From assembly GCA_024236075.1 (NCBI GenBank), contig JACKLE010000001.1:1-64000 (forward strand): a stretch of DNA of 64,000 nt. The letters run 5' to 3'. Positions 31,801 through 42,223 of this stretch are shown here, piece after piece (positions within the stretch are counted from its first letter, which is position 1; the number at the start of each line of letters is the position of its first letter). The position numbers were made by a program, and so were the translations under genes. Under the pieces are notes generated by a model. The model was given only the letters and a program-made list of their open reading frames with translations, was not told the origin of the DNA and did not search any database. Source of the stretch: Alphaproteobacteria bacterium (lineage in GTDB: Bacteria > Pseudomonadota > Alphaproteobacteria > JACAEB01).

Positions 31801-31990
31801 CCACTGGCGCGTGTTTCGCTCGCCTATTCGCCGGGCGTCGCGGTGCCGGTGCGCGATCCATGCACCGAGCCCTCGCGCGCCTACCATTCCACGTCGAAGG
31901 GCAATCTCGTCGCGGTCATCTCGAACGGCACGGCCATTCTCGGCCTCAACAATCTCAGCGCGCTCGCCTCAAGCCAGTGATGAAGCAAAG
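28850..31990. other. zone of clustered small indels and substitutions
   Basis: All coding content here is scrambled at the level of one to three bases, in two divergently oriented genes (mutS and the 5' end of the malic enzyme gene) and presumably in the spacer between them. Both flanks (glnD from 28803, malic enzyme from about 31990) read cleanly. Comparison with family consensus shows loss of single G or C bases (for example the codons around 31970-31985, where ASKPVMEGKAV is expected) as well as substitutions. The shared boundaries argue for a poorly polished assembly patch rather than gene-by-gene decay. Confidence 0.7.
28871..31585 (-). pseudogene. mutS: mutS, full length but interrupted by many frameshifts
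   Basis: DNA mismatch recognition ATPase MutS is recognisable from end to end, but only by jumping between the three minus-strand frames. Pieces in order: EHPDFLLFFRMG (near 31450), MCGV..RADAHL (31343), LIRKG (31300), VRLVTAGFTEDT, ALAWLDLSTGELGVESLPAGEI (31090), RIKHNGMLGYF (30115), MYNAVRFTT (30010), EGGRHPVEAHLKRR, MAGQPTLLRQNAL (Walker A region), DEIGRGTATFDGL (29400), LFATHYHGF (29305), VKEWRGDSVFLHEI (29240), LVEEAALFAL (29050). At least ten frame changes occur. Walker A reads AGQPT rather than AGKST. The span equals a normal ~905-codon mutS, so nothing large is lost. Sequence error is as likely as true decay. Confidence 0.88.
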
Positions 31991-33967
31991 GCGGTCCTCT
32001 TCAAGCGCTTCGCCGACGTCGATTCCATCGACATCGAGATCGACACGACCGATGTCGACGCGTTCGTCAATGCCGTGCGCTATCTCGGGCCGACCTTCGG
32101 AGGCATCAACCTCGAGGACATTCGCGCGCCCGACTGCTTCGTCATCGAGAGCCGGCTGCGCGAGCTGATGGACATTCCCGTCTTCCACGACGACCAGCAC
32201 GGCACGGCGATCATCGCCGCCGCGGGACTCATCAACGCGCTGCATCTCACGGGCCGCTCGCTCGCCGATGCGCGCGTCGTCGTCAACGGCGCCGGCTCGG
32301 CGGGCATCGCGTGCATCGAGCTCATCAAGGCGATGGGCCTGCCGCACGACCGGGCCATGCTCTGCGACACCAAGGGCGTCATCTATCAGGGCCGCACCGA
32401 GGGCATGAATCAGTGGAAGTCCGCCCACGCCGTGCGCACCGACGCGCGCTCGCTCGCCGACGCGCTGAAGGGCGCCGACGTCTTTCTCGGCTGCTCGGTG
32501 CAGGGCGCGGTTACGCGGGAGATGGTCGCCGCCATGGCGAAGCGTCCGATCATCTTCGCGATGGCCAATCCCGATCCGGAGATCACGCCCGAGGAGGTCG
32601 CGGAGGTGCGCGACGACGTCATCATGGCGACGGGGCGCTCGGACTATCCGAACCAGGTGAACAACGTCCTCGGCTTTCCCTATATCTTCCGCGGCGCGCT
32701 CGACGTGCGGGCGAAGACCATCAACGACGCGATGAAGATCGCCGCGGCGCAGGCGCTCGCCAAGCTCGCGCGCGAGGACGTGCCCGACGAGGTCGCGGCC
32801 GCCTATGCCGGCAAGCGGCCCCATTACGGGCCGAACTACATCATCCCCGTGCCGTTCGATCCGCGCCTCATCTCGCATGTGCCCCCGGCCGTCGCCCGCG
32901 CGGCGATGGACTCGGGCGTCGCGCGCTCGCCCATCGTCGACATGCACGGCTACCGCAACGCGCTCTCCGCGCGCCTCGACCCGACGGCGAGCCTTCTTCA
33001 GATGATCTTCGACAAGGTGCGCGCGGAGCCCAAGCGCGTCGTCTTCGCGGAGGGCGAGGAGGAGAGCGTCATCCGCGCCGCGCTCGCGTTCCGCAATCTC
33101 GGCCTCGGCACGCCCATCCTGGTGGGCCGCGAGGAGCTGATCGACGAGCGCCTTGCCGCGATCGGCCTCACGCGCGACGAGATCGGCGATGTCGAGATCG
33201 CCAATGCCCGCGCCTCGCATCACAATGCCGAGTACACGGACTATCTCTACAGGCGCCTTCAGCGGCGCGGCTTCCTCGTGCGCGACGTGCAGCGCATCGT
33301 CAACAACGACCGCAACACGTTCGGCTCGTGCATGGTGGCGCTCGGCCACGCGGACGCCATGGTGACGGGCGTCACGCGCAACTTCTCGCTGGCGCTCCAG
33401 GAGATCCGCCGCGTCGTCGACACGCAGGACGATCAGCGCGTCATCGGCCTTTCGGTCGTGCTCGTCCGCGGGCGCACGGTCTTCGTCGCGGACACCAACG
33501 TCCACGAGCTGCCGAGCTCGGAGGAGCTCGCCGAGATCGCGGTCGCCGCCGCCGGCGTCGCGCGCCGCCTCGGCTACGAGCCCCGCGTCGCGCTTCTCGC
33601 CTATGCGACCTTCGGCTATCCCGAAGGCGAGCGCACCGAATATGTGAAGCGCGCGGTGCGCGTCCTCGAGGAGCGCGGGGTCGATTTCGAGTTCGACGGC
33701 GAGATGGCGGCCGACGTGGCGCTCAATCCGCGCGCCATGGCGCTCTATCCCTTCTGCCGCCTCAAGCAACCCGCCAACGTGCTCATCATGCCGGCGATCC
33801 ATTCGGCCTCGATCTCGACGAAGCTCCTGCAGGAGCTCGGCGGGTGCACGGTGCTCGGTCCGCTCGTCGTCGGCCTCGACAAGCCGATTCAGATCGCGCC
33901 GCTCGGCGCGACCGTCTCGGACATCGTGAACATGGCGGCCATCGCGGCCTTCAACATCACCGCCTGA
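31704..33967 (+). pseudogene. maeB: NADP-dependent malic enzyme with C-terminal phosphotransacetylase domain; frameshifts in first ~280 bp
   Basis: The protein decarboxylates malate to pyruvate; the C-terminal third is a phosphate acetyltransferase-like domain, usually regulatory. From about 31990 the frame is intact: AVLFKRFADVDSIDIEIDTTD, IPVFHDDQHGTAIIAAAGLINAL, VVNGAGSAGIACIEL (Rossmann), NYPNQVNN-type region SDYPNQVNNVLGFPYIFRGALDVRA, then VRAEPKRVVFAEGEEESVIRAA (PTA domain). Before that the N-terminus is spread over three frames: MPTEVKRG at 31704, then AYSPGVAVPVRDPCTEPSRAYHSTSKGNLVAVISNGTAILGL in a second, then the body. Probably a functional gene with sequence errors at its start. 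It is divergent from mutS. Confidence 0.88.
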
Positions 33968-34102
33968 GGCGCGAGAGGGCGGGCGTTCACGCGAGCTTCA
34001 TCGCTCGGCCCGAGGATTGCTTGCGCGTCCATCGGGCGCCGCGGGCATTGACAAGCGGTCCGCGCTGCCCGTCGATGAGGGCCGCAGCCGGGGAGAGTGG
34101 GC

Positions 34103-34807
34103 GTGACGAATTCCGACAAAGGGTCCGAGCCGAAGATCGCGCCGGTCGAGCTCTCCGCCGCGGCGGCGACCGCGGACCACGCGGATTACACGCCGATGCC
34201 GCCGGCGGCCGCCAAGAAGGCCGGACTGCTGCGCCGCCTCTACGACTGGGTGCTCGCGCATGCCGAGACGCCGGCCGCGCCGTGGACGCTCGCCGCCGTC
34301 TCCTTCGCCGAGAGCTCGTTCTTTCCCATCCCGCCCGACGCCCTTCTGGTGCCGATGGGCCTCGCCCGGCCGTCGCGCGCCTGGCACTACGCGGCCATCG
34401 CCTCGGCGGCGTCGGTGGTCGGCGGACTTTTCGGCTACGCCATCGGCGCGCTGCTCTACGACACGCTCGGCCAATGGATCATCACCGCCTACGGCTACGC
34501 GCACGAAGCGACGGCCTTTCGCGAGGCTTACGCCAAGTACGGGCACTGGATCATCCTGCTCAAGGGCTTCACGCCGATCCCCTACAAGCTCGTCACGATC
34601 ACGGCCGGGCTCGCGAGCTACAACCTTCTTTGGTTCGTGCTCCTGTCGATCCTGACGCGCGGCGCCCGGTTCTTCGTGGTCGCGGGCATCCTCTACTGGA
34701 TGGGCGAGCGGGCGCGCGAGTTCATCGAAAAGCGTCTCGGCCTCGTGACCGCGGTCGGCGCCGCCGTCGTCATCGCCGGCTTCATCATCGCGGTCGTTCT
34801 GGCCTGA
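34103..34807 (+). CDS. YqaA/DedA-type VTT domain membrane protein
   Basis: A ~234-aa inner-membrane protein. After a charged ~45-residue N-terminus come hydrophobic segments and the family signature FAESSFFPIPPDALLVPMGLARP, then LKGFTPIPYKLVTITAGLASYNLLWFVLLSILTRGARFFVVAG. VTT/DedA proteins are linked to lipid scrambling or carrier recycling and membrane homeostasis; the exact role of the YqaA branch is not settled. GGGAG 7 bp before the GTG at 34103 favours that start; a GTG at 34097 is also in frame. Confidence 0.88.
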   Translation: MTNSDKGSEPKIAPVELSAAAATADHADYTPMPPAAAKKAGLLRRLYDWVLAHAETPAAPWTLAAVSFAESSFFPIPPDALLVPMGLARPSRAWHYAAIASAASVVGGLFGYAIGALLYDTLGQWIITAYGYAHEATAFREAYAKYGHWIILLKGFTPIPYKLVTITAGLASYNLLWFVLLSILTRGARFFVVAGILYWMGERAREFIEKRLGLVTAVGAAVVIAGFIIAVVLA

Positions 34808-34903
34808 GGCCGCGTTTCGGGCCCATTAAGGCGGCATTGACCCATTTCGGCCCATGCTCGGGAGCCGGGAACAGCCTGTGTTCCCCCGCCTCGGGACGTG
34901 ACC

Positions 34904-35239
34904 ATGAGCCAGAAAGCAGTCGAGCGGCGCAGCGAGCATCGGTTCGTCGTCGAGGACATCGACCTCTCGGTCAACGGCGAGGACGTGACCATCGTCGACA
35001 TCTCGGTGTCGGCGGTCCGCATCTCCCGCCCGCGCGCCGGCGATGCCACCTCGTTTCGCCTCGTGTTCCGCGTGACGGACGACGAGGCGGCGACCTACGA
35101 GACCTCCGGCCGCCTCATTCGCGAGACCGCCGAATGCGTCGTGATCGGCTACGCGCCGCCCTGCGAGGGCTGGGGCGCCATCCTCAATGCGCACGACTCG
35201 CTGCTGCGCACGCGCCTCGGCTCCATCAGCTTCGCGTGA
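34904..35239 (+). CDS. PilZ domain protein
   Basis: A 111-aa single PilZ domain: an arginine-rich start ERRSEHRF (RxxxR-like), then VTIVDISVSAVRIS in the place of the D/NxSxxG motif, and GRLIRETAECVVIGY. PilZ domains bind cyclic di-GMP and relay it to motility, polysaccharide or other outputs. The second motif is imperfect (no glycine after the serine), so binding is likely but not certain. Only 6 bp separate it from the next gene, suggesting one transcription unit. Confidence 0.82.
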   Translation: MSQKAVERRSEHRFVVEDIDLSVNGEDVTIVDISVSAVRISRPRAGDATSFRLVFRVTDDEAATYETSGRLIRETAECVVIGYAPPCEGWGAILNAHDSLLRTRLGSISFA

Positions 35240-35245
35240 GGCGAG

Positions 35246-36379
35246 ATGGACCGCACGCTCCTCAACGCCATTCTCGCCTCGGGCCCGACGCGCAAGTACA
35301 ACGTGCTGGCGCTCTCGCGCGCCATCGACGACGAGCTGAAGCCGGGGCCGCGCTATCTCTTCGACAAGAGCTTCCTCAACCGCACGATTCTCTTCAAATA
35401 CGTCGAGACCGGCTCGCATGAAGATGGCGAGGATACCGGCAGCCCGATCCGTACGCTGATCTACATGCCCTACGACGTCACGCGCCCCGGGGACGGCGGC
35501 GAAAGCTTCGTCTACACGTCGAGCGCGCTCGCGGAGTTCTGCGGGCACCGCATGGGCAGGGAGCGCCTCGACATTCGCTCGCTCGCGCGCGACAACGCCA
35601 TACTGGGCGTGCTCGACAAGCTGCCGGCGCTCAATCCCTTCCTCATCGAGCAGGCCTTCGAGCGGGCCGGCATCGACGTGCCGCGCACCTATGTCGAGCT
35701 CGAGGAGGAGCTGCGCGCCAAGCTCAAGGAGCGCCTTGCGGTGCGCATCCGTCCCCTGATCGTCGCGGCCGTGCAGACGACGGGACGCCCGCTCGCGAGC
35801 TCGATCGACGCGACGGTCGACCGGTTCCTCAATGCCACGGACCCCAAGGAGATCGCGCCGTTCGTCCGCGCGCTCCAGCTCGAGGAGGAGCACGCGCTCG
35901 ATACGATCGCGGCCTGGATCGGCATCACCTATTTCGAGGAGGAATACGTCCAGATCGAGCCGCGCCTGAAGCTCTTCGCGAAATGGGTGAACCAGTACCC
36001 GCTTCCCCGCGAGCTCGTCTCGCAGGACGAGCGCGAGCTCATGCTGATGTCCTGCCAGAACATCAAGCTGCGCCTTCGCGAGGAATGGAACGGCTCGCGC
36101 GCCATCCTTCAACGCTATCAGGACACCTACCGCATGCTGCTGGACAAGGCGGAGCCGAGGCCCTTCATCGAGTTCCTCAAGAGCGCGCGGGACTACTATC
36201 TTCAGCTCGGCGACCTGCTCGGGCGTCTCGAGCAGACCATCTATGCCTGGGACCGGTATTCGAAGCCCTACGGCCGGCAGGCTCTGCCCTTCACGGCGCT
36301 GAACGACCTCTACAGCATCCTCAAGCAGGCCCATCTCGGGGGATCGAAGAACCCCGACCAGCTCACGGCCGCTGTCTAG
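35246..36379 (+). CDS. conserved hypothetical protein downstream of PilZ gene
   Basis: A 377-aa, mostly alpha-helical soluble protein with no motif I recognise. The N-terminus is MDRTLLNAILASGPTRKYNVLALSRAIDDELKPGPRYLFDKSF; the C-terminal third is rich in charged helices (EFLKSARDYYLQLGDLLGRLEQTIYAWDRYSKPYGRQALPFTALNDLYSILKQAH). No signal peptide, membrane segment or metal-binding cluster is visible. Its start lies 6 bp after the PilZ gene, which makes it a candidate partner or target of that c-di-GMP receptor (inference from spacing only). Confidence 0.82.
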   Translation: MDRTLLNAILASGPTRKYNVLALSRAIDDELKPGPRYLFDKSFLNRTILFKYVETGSHEDGEDTGSPIRTLIYMPYDVTRPGDGGESFVYTSSALAEFCGHRMGRERLDIRSLARDNAILGVLDKLPALNPFLIEQAFERAGIDVPRTYVELEEELRAKLKERLAVRIRPLIVAAVQTTGRPLASSIDATVDRFLNATDPKEIAPFVRALQLEEEHALDTIAAWIGITYFEEEYVQIEPRLKLFAKWVNQYPLPRELVSQDERELMLMSCQNIKLRLREEWNGSRAILQRYQDTYRMLLDKAEPRPFIEFLKSARDYYLQLGDLLGRLEQTIYAWDRYSKPYGRQALPFTALNDLYSILKQAHLGGSKNPDQLTAAV

Positions 36380-37266
36380 GCGCCTGCGCCCCCCTCTCCG
36401 CCCTTGGCTGGCGCGCGGCCGAAGCGCTCGAAATACCGCTCCGAGATGCCGGCGACGGGCAGGATGATGAGGACATCGGTCGTGCCGAACTGGTGGTCGA
36501 TCACCGCCCCCTCGCCGATCCAGCACCCCGCCCGGATATAGCCCTTGACGAGCGGCGGCAGGCGCCGCAGCGCCTCGCGCGCGGCGAGCCGCTCCGCCGG
36601 AAGCCGGTCCATCCGCACATAGCGCCCCTCGACCGCCCGCGCCGCCCATTCGGGCGGGGCCGCGTAGCGCTGCGCCAGCACCGAAAGCTCCCCCGCCAGC
36701 GCGTCGGGGTCCGTGCCCTCCAGCGATGCGCAGCCGAACATCACGTCCATCCGGTGCGCGGCGACATAGGCCATGATGCCGTGCCAGAGCAGCTCGATGG
36801 TGGGCTTGCTGCGGTAGTTCGCATGGGTGCACGAGCGCCCGAGCTCGAGGAAGCGCGTGCCCGCGGGACGGCGCGCGATGAGCGACGCCACGTCGAATTC
36901 GTTCTGCGTGTAGAAGCCGCCATGGCGCTCGGCGACGTCCTGGCGCAGAAGGCGGTAGGTGCCCACGACGGTTCCGTCCTCGCCGCCTTCGTGCAAGGCG
37001 TGGTCGATGACGAGCAGGTGGTCGCAGAACTCGTCGAACGGGTCGAAGTCGCGTTCGGCGCGCGCCATGGCCGGTGTCGGCTCGGCCGACATCTCCTCGT
37101 AGAACACACGAAAGCGCAGCCTCTGCGAGGCCTCGATCTCCGCCTGGCTGCGGGCCAGACGGACCTCGAGCGTCCCGCTGCGCCCGAACGTCGCCGGGGC
37201 GGGTGCGATGCCAGCCGCGCCGGAGTGGGCGGCTCCGTCCAGTCCTTTGCTCGACGCGATCGTCAT
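36376..37266 (-). CDS. OlsB-like GNAT family N-acyltransferase
   Basis: A 296-aa acyltransferase of the hemolysin/OlsB type (Acetyltransf_5). Diagnostic blocks: RLRFRVFYEEMSAEPTPAM, FDEFCDHLLVIDH, VGTYRLLRQDVAERHGGFYTQNEFD, and FLELGRSCTHANYRSKPTIELLWHGIMAYV. OlsB transfers a 3-hydroxyacyl chain from acyl carrier protein to ornithine in ornithine-lipid synthesis; substrate here is inferred. No olsA-like acyltransferase is next to it. The stop codon overlaps the end of the preceding plus-strand gene by 4 bp (convergent). Confidence 0.86.
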   Translation of the reverse strand: MTIASSKGLDGAAHSGAAGIAPAPATFGRSGTLEVRLARSQAEIEASQRLRFRVFYEEMSAEPTPAMARAERDFDPFDEFCDHLLVIDHALHEGGEDGTVVGTYRLLRQDVAERHGGFYTQNEFDVASLIARRPAGTRFLELGRSCTHANYRSKPTIELLWHGIMAYVAAHRMDVMFGCASLEGTDPDALAGELSVLAQRYAAPPEWAARAVEGRYVRMDRLPAERLAAREALRRLPPLVKGYIRAGCWIGEGAVIDHQFGTTDVLIILPVAGISERYFERFGRAPAKGGEGGAGA

Positions 37267-37545
37267 GCCTTGTCGCTTGCTCGAATCCGCCCGGCTATCG
37301 GCCGACCTCTTCGGCGGGCCTTGTCCGGACCGCCTCATGGGCTCATCGCGCCTACGCGGTGCGACGGGTCTTGCCCAAGCCCGGCTTGCCCGCTTCCGTG
37401 CAAGGGATGCGGGCCACTCCCGGCCCGCCGGCCGGGCCTCGGGTCCCGACTGCCGTCCGAGGCAGGCGAGCGCTGTCGGGCGGAAGTGTAAGCGCGCGCC
37501 CCGCCTTATTCAATTTCGATGAATTGGCTCCGAGGTGCGGCCCTC

Positions 37546-39834
<2,289 letters not shown>

Positions 39835-39886
39835 GGCGGAAGGCTAGACCGCCACCTCATAAGATCGGCTTAAGGGCGGTTAAGCC

Positions 39887-40486
39887 TCAGTTGAGCGCCG
39901 CCGGCCGGCGGAAGGCGAGCGCCTCGGCGATGTGGGCGCGGCGCACCTCGGCGCTGTCCTCGAGATCGGCGACGGTGCGCGCCACCTTGAGGACGCGCGT
40001 ATAGGCGCGCGCCGAGAGCTTCATGCGGTCCGCGGCCTCGACGAGGAGCGCGCGGCCCGGCCCGTCGGGCGTCGCGACCGCATCGAGCCGCTCGCCCTCG
40101 AGCTCGGCATTGGTCCGCGCCCCCGTCTCTCCCTCCCGCGCGCTCTGGCGCGCGCGCGCGCCCGCGACGCGCGCGGCCACCTCGGCCGTGCCCTCGCGGG
40201 GCGCGGGCAGCGTCAGGTCCTGCGCGCTCACCGACGGGACCTCGATCGTGAGGTCGATGCGGTCGTAGAGCGGCCCGGAGATGCGCGACTGATAGTCGGC
40301 GCCGCATCTGGGCGCGCGCGTGCAGGCGCGCTCCGGATCGCCGAGATAGCCGCACCGGCAGGGGTTCATCGCGGCGACGAGCTGGAAGCGCGAGGGATAG
40401 CGCACATGGGCGGCCGCGCGCGCGACGACGATCTCTCCGGTCTCCAGGGGCTGGCGCAGCGAATCGAGCACCTGCCGCGAGAATTC
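39887..40486 (-). pseudogene. comM: comM, 3' part, cut off by IS insertion
   Basis: C-terminal ~200 residues of a YifB/ComM AAA+ protein (Mg-chelatase-like): FSRQVLDSLRQPLETGEIVVARAAAHVRYPSRFQLVAAMNPCRCGYLGDP, ISGPLYDRIDLTIEVP, SARAYTRVLKVARTVADL. ComM helicase promotes branch migration during natural transformation. The gene is split after LFLDELPEF by the element at 40487-44555. Joining both parts and removing one target-duplication copy gives 1,512 bp, an intact 503-codon frame plus stop. So the insertion is the only lesion. Confidence 0.95.
40479..40486. repeat. 8-bp target site duplication, left copy
   Basis: GAGAATTC directly before the left inverted repeat; the identical octamer follows the right repeat at 44556-44563. 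An 8-bp duplication is usual for IS1595-family insertions. Perfect identity of the two copies points to a recent event. Confidence 0.93.
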
Positions 40487-40509
40487 CGGCATTAGGTAGC
40501 AAACGCACC
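40487..40509 (+). repeat. left terminal inverted repeat of the IS1595-family element
   Basis: Begins CGGCATTAGGTAGCAAA. The 23-bp arm matches the complement of 44533-44555 with a single mismatch (C versus T at the 18th base). Confidence 0.93.
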
Positions 40510-40544
40510 AAGACGCTCGGGGCTGCCTGGGCCATGCTCCGGGC

Positions 40545-40976
40545 ATGGACCGCCCCAACACCGTTGCCGGCCTTCTTGAGAAGCATGCCAGCCTCCAGGG
40601 CCAGATAGACGCTGCCCGCAGGCATCTTGGCTCGCTCATAGCGGACCTTGAGGCCGTCGAGCGGACGCTGCGCCTCTTCGACCCCGAGGCCGAGCTGCCC
40701 AGGGCCAAGCCTGTCAGGACGCATGACGCGGCCTTCAAGGGCGAGATGCGGGGCCATGTGATGGCCGCGCTCAGGGGCGCCACAGGCCCCATCACCTCCC
40801 TGGAGATTGCCCGCTACGTTGCGCAGGCTCGCGGCCTGGAGCCCGCCCAGGACGTGCTGGTGAGGCTCAGGAAGCGCGTAAGCGCCTGCCTCTACAAGCT
40901 GCGCCAGCGCGGACTTGTCGAGGAAGTGCCCATGACAGGCGAGTACAAGGGGTGGCTGGTTGTGAAAATTTTCTAG
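40545..40976 (+). CDS. hypothetical protein, possible winged-helix, carried by the IS element
   Basis: A 143-aa protein with an N-terminal coiled-coil-like helix (LLEKHASLQGQIDAARRHLGSLIADLEAVERTLRLFD) and a C-terminal half that reads like a winged helix-turn-helix (GPITSLEIARYVAQARG ... VSACLYKLRQRGLVEEVPMTGEYKGWLV). It may bind DNA and act as a regulator of the element; this is inference from pattern. It starts 35 bp inside the left repeat. Its TAG overlaps the TAG of the convergent putative toxin gene within the tetranucleotide CTAG at 40973-40976. Confidence 0.78.
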   Translation: MDRPNTVAGLLEKHASLQGQIDAARRHLGSLIADLEAVERTLRLFDPEAELPRAKPVRTHDAAFKGEMRGHVMAALRGATGPITSLEIARYVAQARGLEPAQDVLVRLRKRVSACLYKLRQRGLVEEVPMTGEYKGWLVVKIF

Positions 40977-41347
40977 AACACTCTAAATAATGCATTGCAT
41001 ACCTTAACGATATACCTGCGTTCCATTATAAAACTACCAGATATAGATGAATTAAGCTCCTGAAGATGCGCGTCTGTTATTTTTCCAATCGGAGGTCCAG
41101 CAGAAATTAATTCAGAATTGTTGTACATAACTAAGCCGCTACAAGATATATAACTTTCAGGCTTTGTTAAAAATGAATATGGCGGATTAGTTATCTTATA
41201 GTCTCCGCCATAATCGGATGAATTAATGAAAAGGAACGTATGTCCATCCTGCCAATCCGCTTCGCATATAAATACATGGTATTTGAATCTGCTGGCGTGA
41301 CCTGTGGCCTTGTTTGTATCCCAATAGAAAACTTCACCAAGGTTCAC
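40973..41347 (-). CDS. putative toxin of the Panacea-type module
   Basis: A 124-aa protein starting with GTG inside the stop of the Panacea gene (GTGA, 4-bp overlap), so translation is coupled. The N-terminus LGEVFYWDTNKATGHASRFKYHVFICEADW resembles the start of PemK/MazF-like SH3-fold toxins (GEVWWV...RPALVL), followed by FLFINSSDYGGDYKI. The resemblance is weak, and no catalytic residue can be assigned. AT-rich codon use differs sharply from the host. Being the small gene next to a Panacea antitoxin is the main argument for a toxin role. Confidence 0.6.
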   Translation of the reverse strand: MNLGEVFYWDTNKATGHASRFKYHVFICEADWQDGHTFLFINSSDYGGDYKITNPPYSFLTKPESYISCSGLVMYNNSELISAGPPIGKITDAHLQELNSSISGSFIMERRYIVKVCNALFRVF

Positions 41348-41943
41348 TTCAGTCTCTCGGCTACCGGCTCTATATCTTCCAATATAGATGCCTTTATTGC
41401 GCCTTCCTCTAGCATATCTTCGTAATACATCAGCGCGCGACTCTCGCCTTTTGTGCGTGACTTCCAGGCTGCGTCATAAGCGAAATGAGAATGCGTCAGC
41501 TTATACAAGGCATCAAAATTGCAATTACCATAGCGATCAATGGTTTTATCAAACACCTCAATATCACTCTTGGAAAAGAGATCATAATTGACAGATCTTT
41601 TTGGCTCAGCCAATATTAATATGTGGGCTCTTTTTTCTATTTTAATCGGCAACTGTTCAATTTTTGCCTTTCGCAGAGCAGGTCTGCGCCCTTTAATTAA
41701 ATCAAGAGCAGTTGAAGCTACGGGACCATAGTCCAAAGCGTAATAAAGATCAAACGTAATTGGGCGGCCAAAGCGATTCAGGTGCTCCCTGTCAGCAAGA
41801 TAAAACAATTTTACCGCTTGATATTGATCGGCGTTCGGCCTCTTGTGTGCCAAATACACAAGAAGTTCCAAAATCTTATCGACCTTGGGCTTAAAATTCA
41901 GTCGAGGTCCGCTTGGCCTCTCTGTTTCAGCCGGACGGGTCAT
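41344..41943 (-). CDS. Panacea/SocA (DUF4065)-domain putative antitoxin
   Basis: A 199-aa protein with the Panacea-domain block AVKLFYLADREHLNRFGRPITFDLYYALDYGPVASTALDLIKGRRP (about residues 43-88). This matches the KLLYFADREHL..YGRPITGD.Y.A..YGPV.S pattern of SocA/GepA-like proteins. Panacea domains neutralise many unrelated toxins by direct binding. The ATG at 41943 overlaps the upstream gene's stop as ATGA; a start at 41955 is also possible. The C-terminal part (SHSHFAYDAAWKSRTKGESRALMYYEDMLEEGA) is characteristic of the family. AT-rich relative to the host. Confidence 0.85.
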   Translation of the reverse strand: MTRPAETERPSGPRLNFKPKVDKILELLVYLAHKRPNADQYQAVKLFYLADREHLNRFGRPITFDLYYALDYGPVASTALDLIKGRRPALRKAKIEQLPIKIEKRAHILILAEPKRSVNYDLFSKSDIEVFDKTIDRYGNCNFDALYKLTHSHFAYDAAWKSRTKGESRALMYYEDMLEEGAIKASILEDIEPVAERLK

Positions 41944-42155
41944 CTGATAAGGCAATCTTGACTATTGTTTGACTGAGTGTCGGTTGACACGAATTCTATC
42001 CAAGTGCCACCATTCAGCCACGCCCAGTCGTCCGGACCTCTTGGCATCCGCCAATCCCCCCGCAAGGCCGGGAAATAAGCTACCACACCGATTCGGCTCT
42101 CTCCAAAGTCAAGATTGACATTGGCGGATAATTCCTCCGCGCCATTTGTGAACAT
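41940..42155 (-). CDS. small protein leading the Panacea operon
   Basis: A 71-aa protein (MFTNGAEELSANVNLDFG...) of unknown function. The C-terminal half is rich in Trp, Gly and Asp (ALRGDWRMPRGPDDWAWLNGGTWIEFV). Its stop overlaps the next gene's ATG by 4 bp (ATGA). No Shine-Dalgarno is seen, but a good promoter (42162-42189) ends so close that transcription would begin at or next to the A of the ATG, suggesting a leaderless mRNA. It could be a third module component or a truncated remnant. Confidence 0.55.
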   Translation of the reverse strand: MFTNGAEELSANVNLDFGESRIGVVAYFPALRGDWRMPRGPDDWAWLNGGTWIEFVSTDTQSNNSQDCLIR

Positions 42156-42161
42156 ACCGTG

Positions 42162-42189
42162 AATATGAGTCGCGCCGCGGGTATGTCAA
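42162..42189 (-). promoter_or_regulatory. promoter of the Panacea operon, probably leaderless
   Basis: On the minus strand a perfect TTGACA -35 (42189-42184), a 16-bp spacer and CATATT (42167-42162), or ATATTC with a 17-bp spacer. The start codon at 42155 begins 6 bp after the -10. A second TTGACA lies 16 bp upstream (42205-42200), giving a direct repeat that could be an operator or alternative -35. Confidence 0.65.
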
Positions 42190-42223
42190 GGACAGTTTTT
42201 GTCAAGAGGCTTCAATCAGATTT

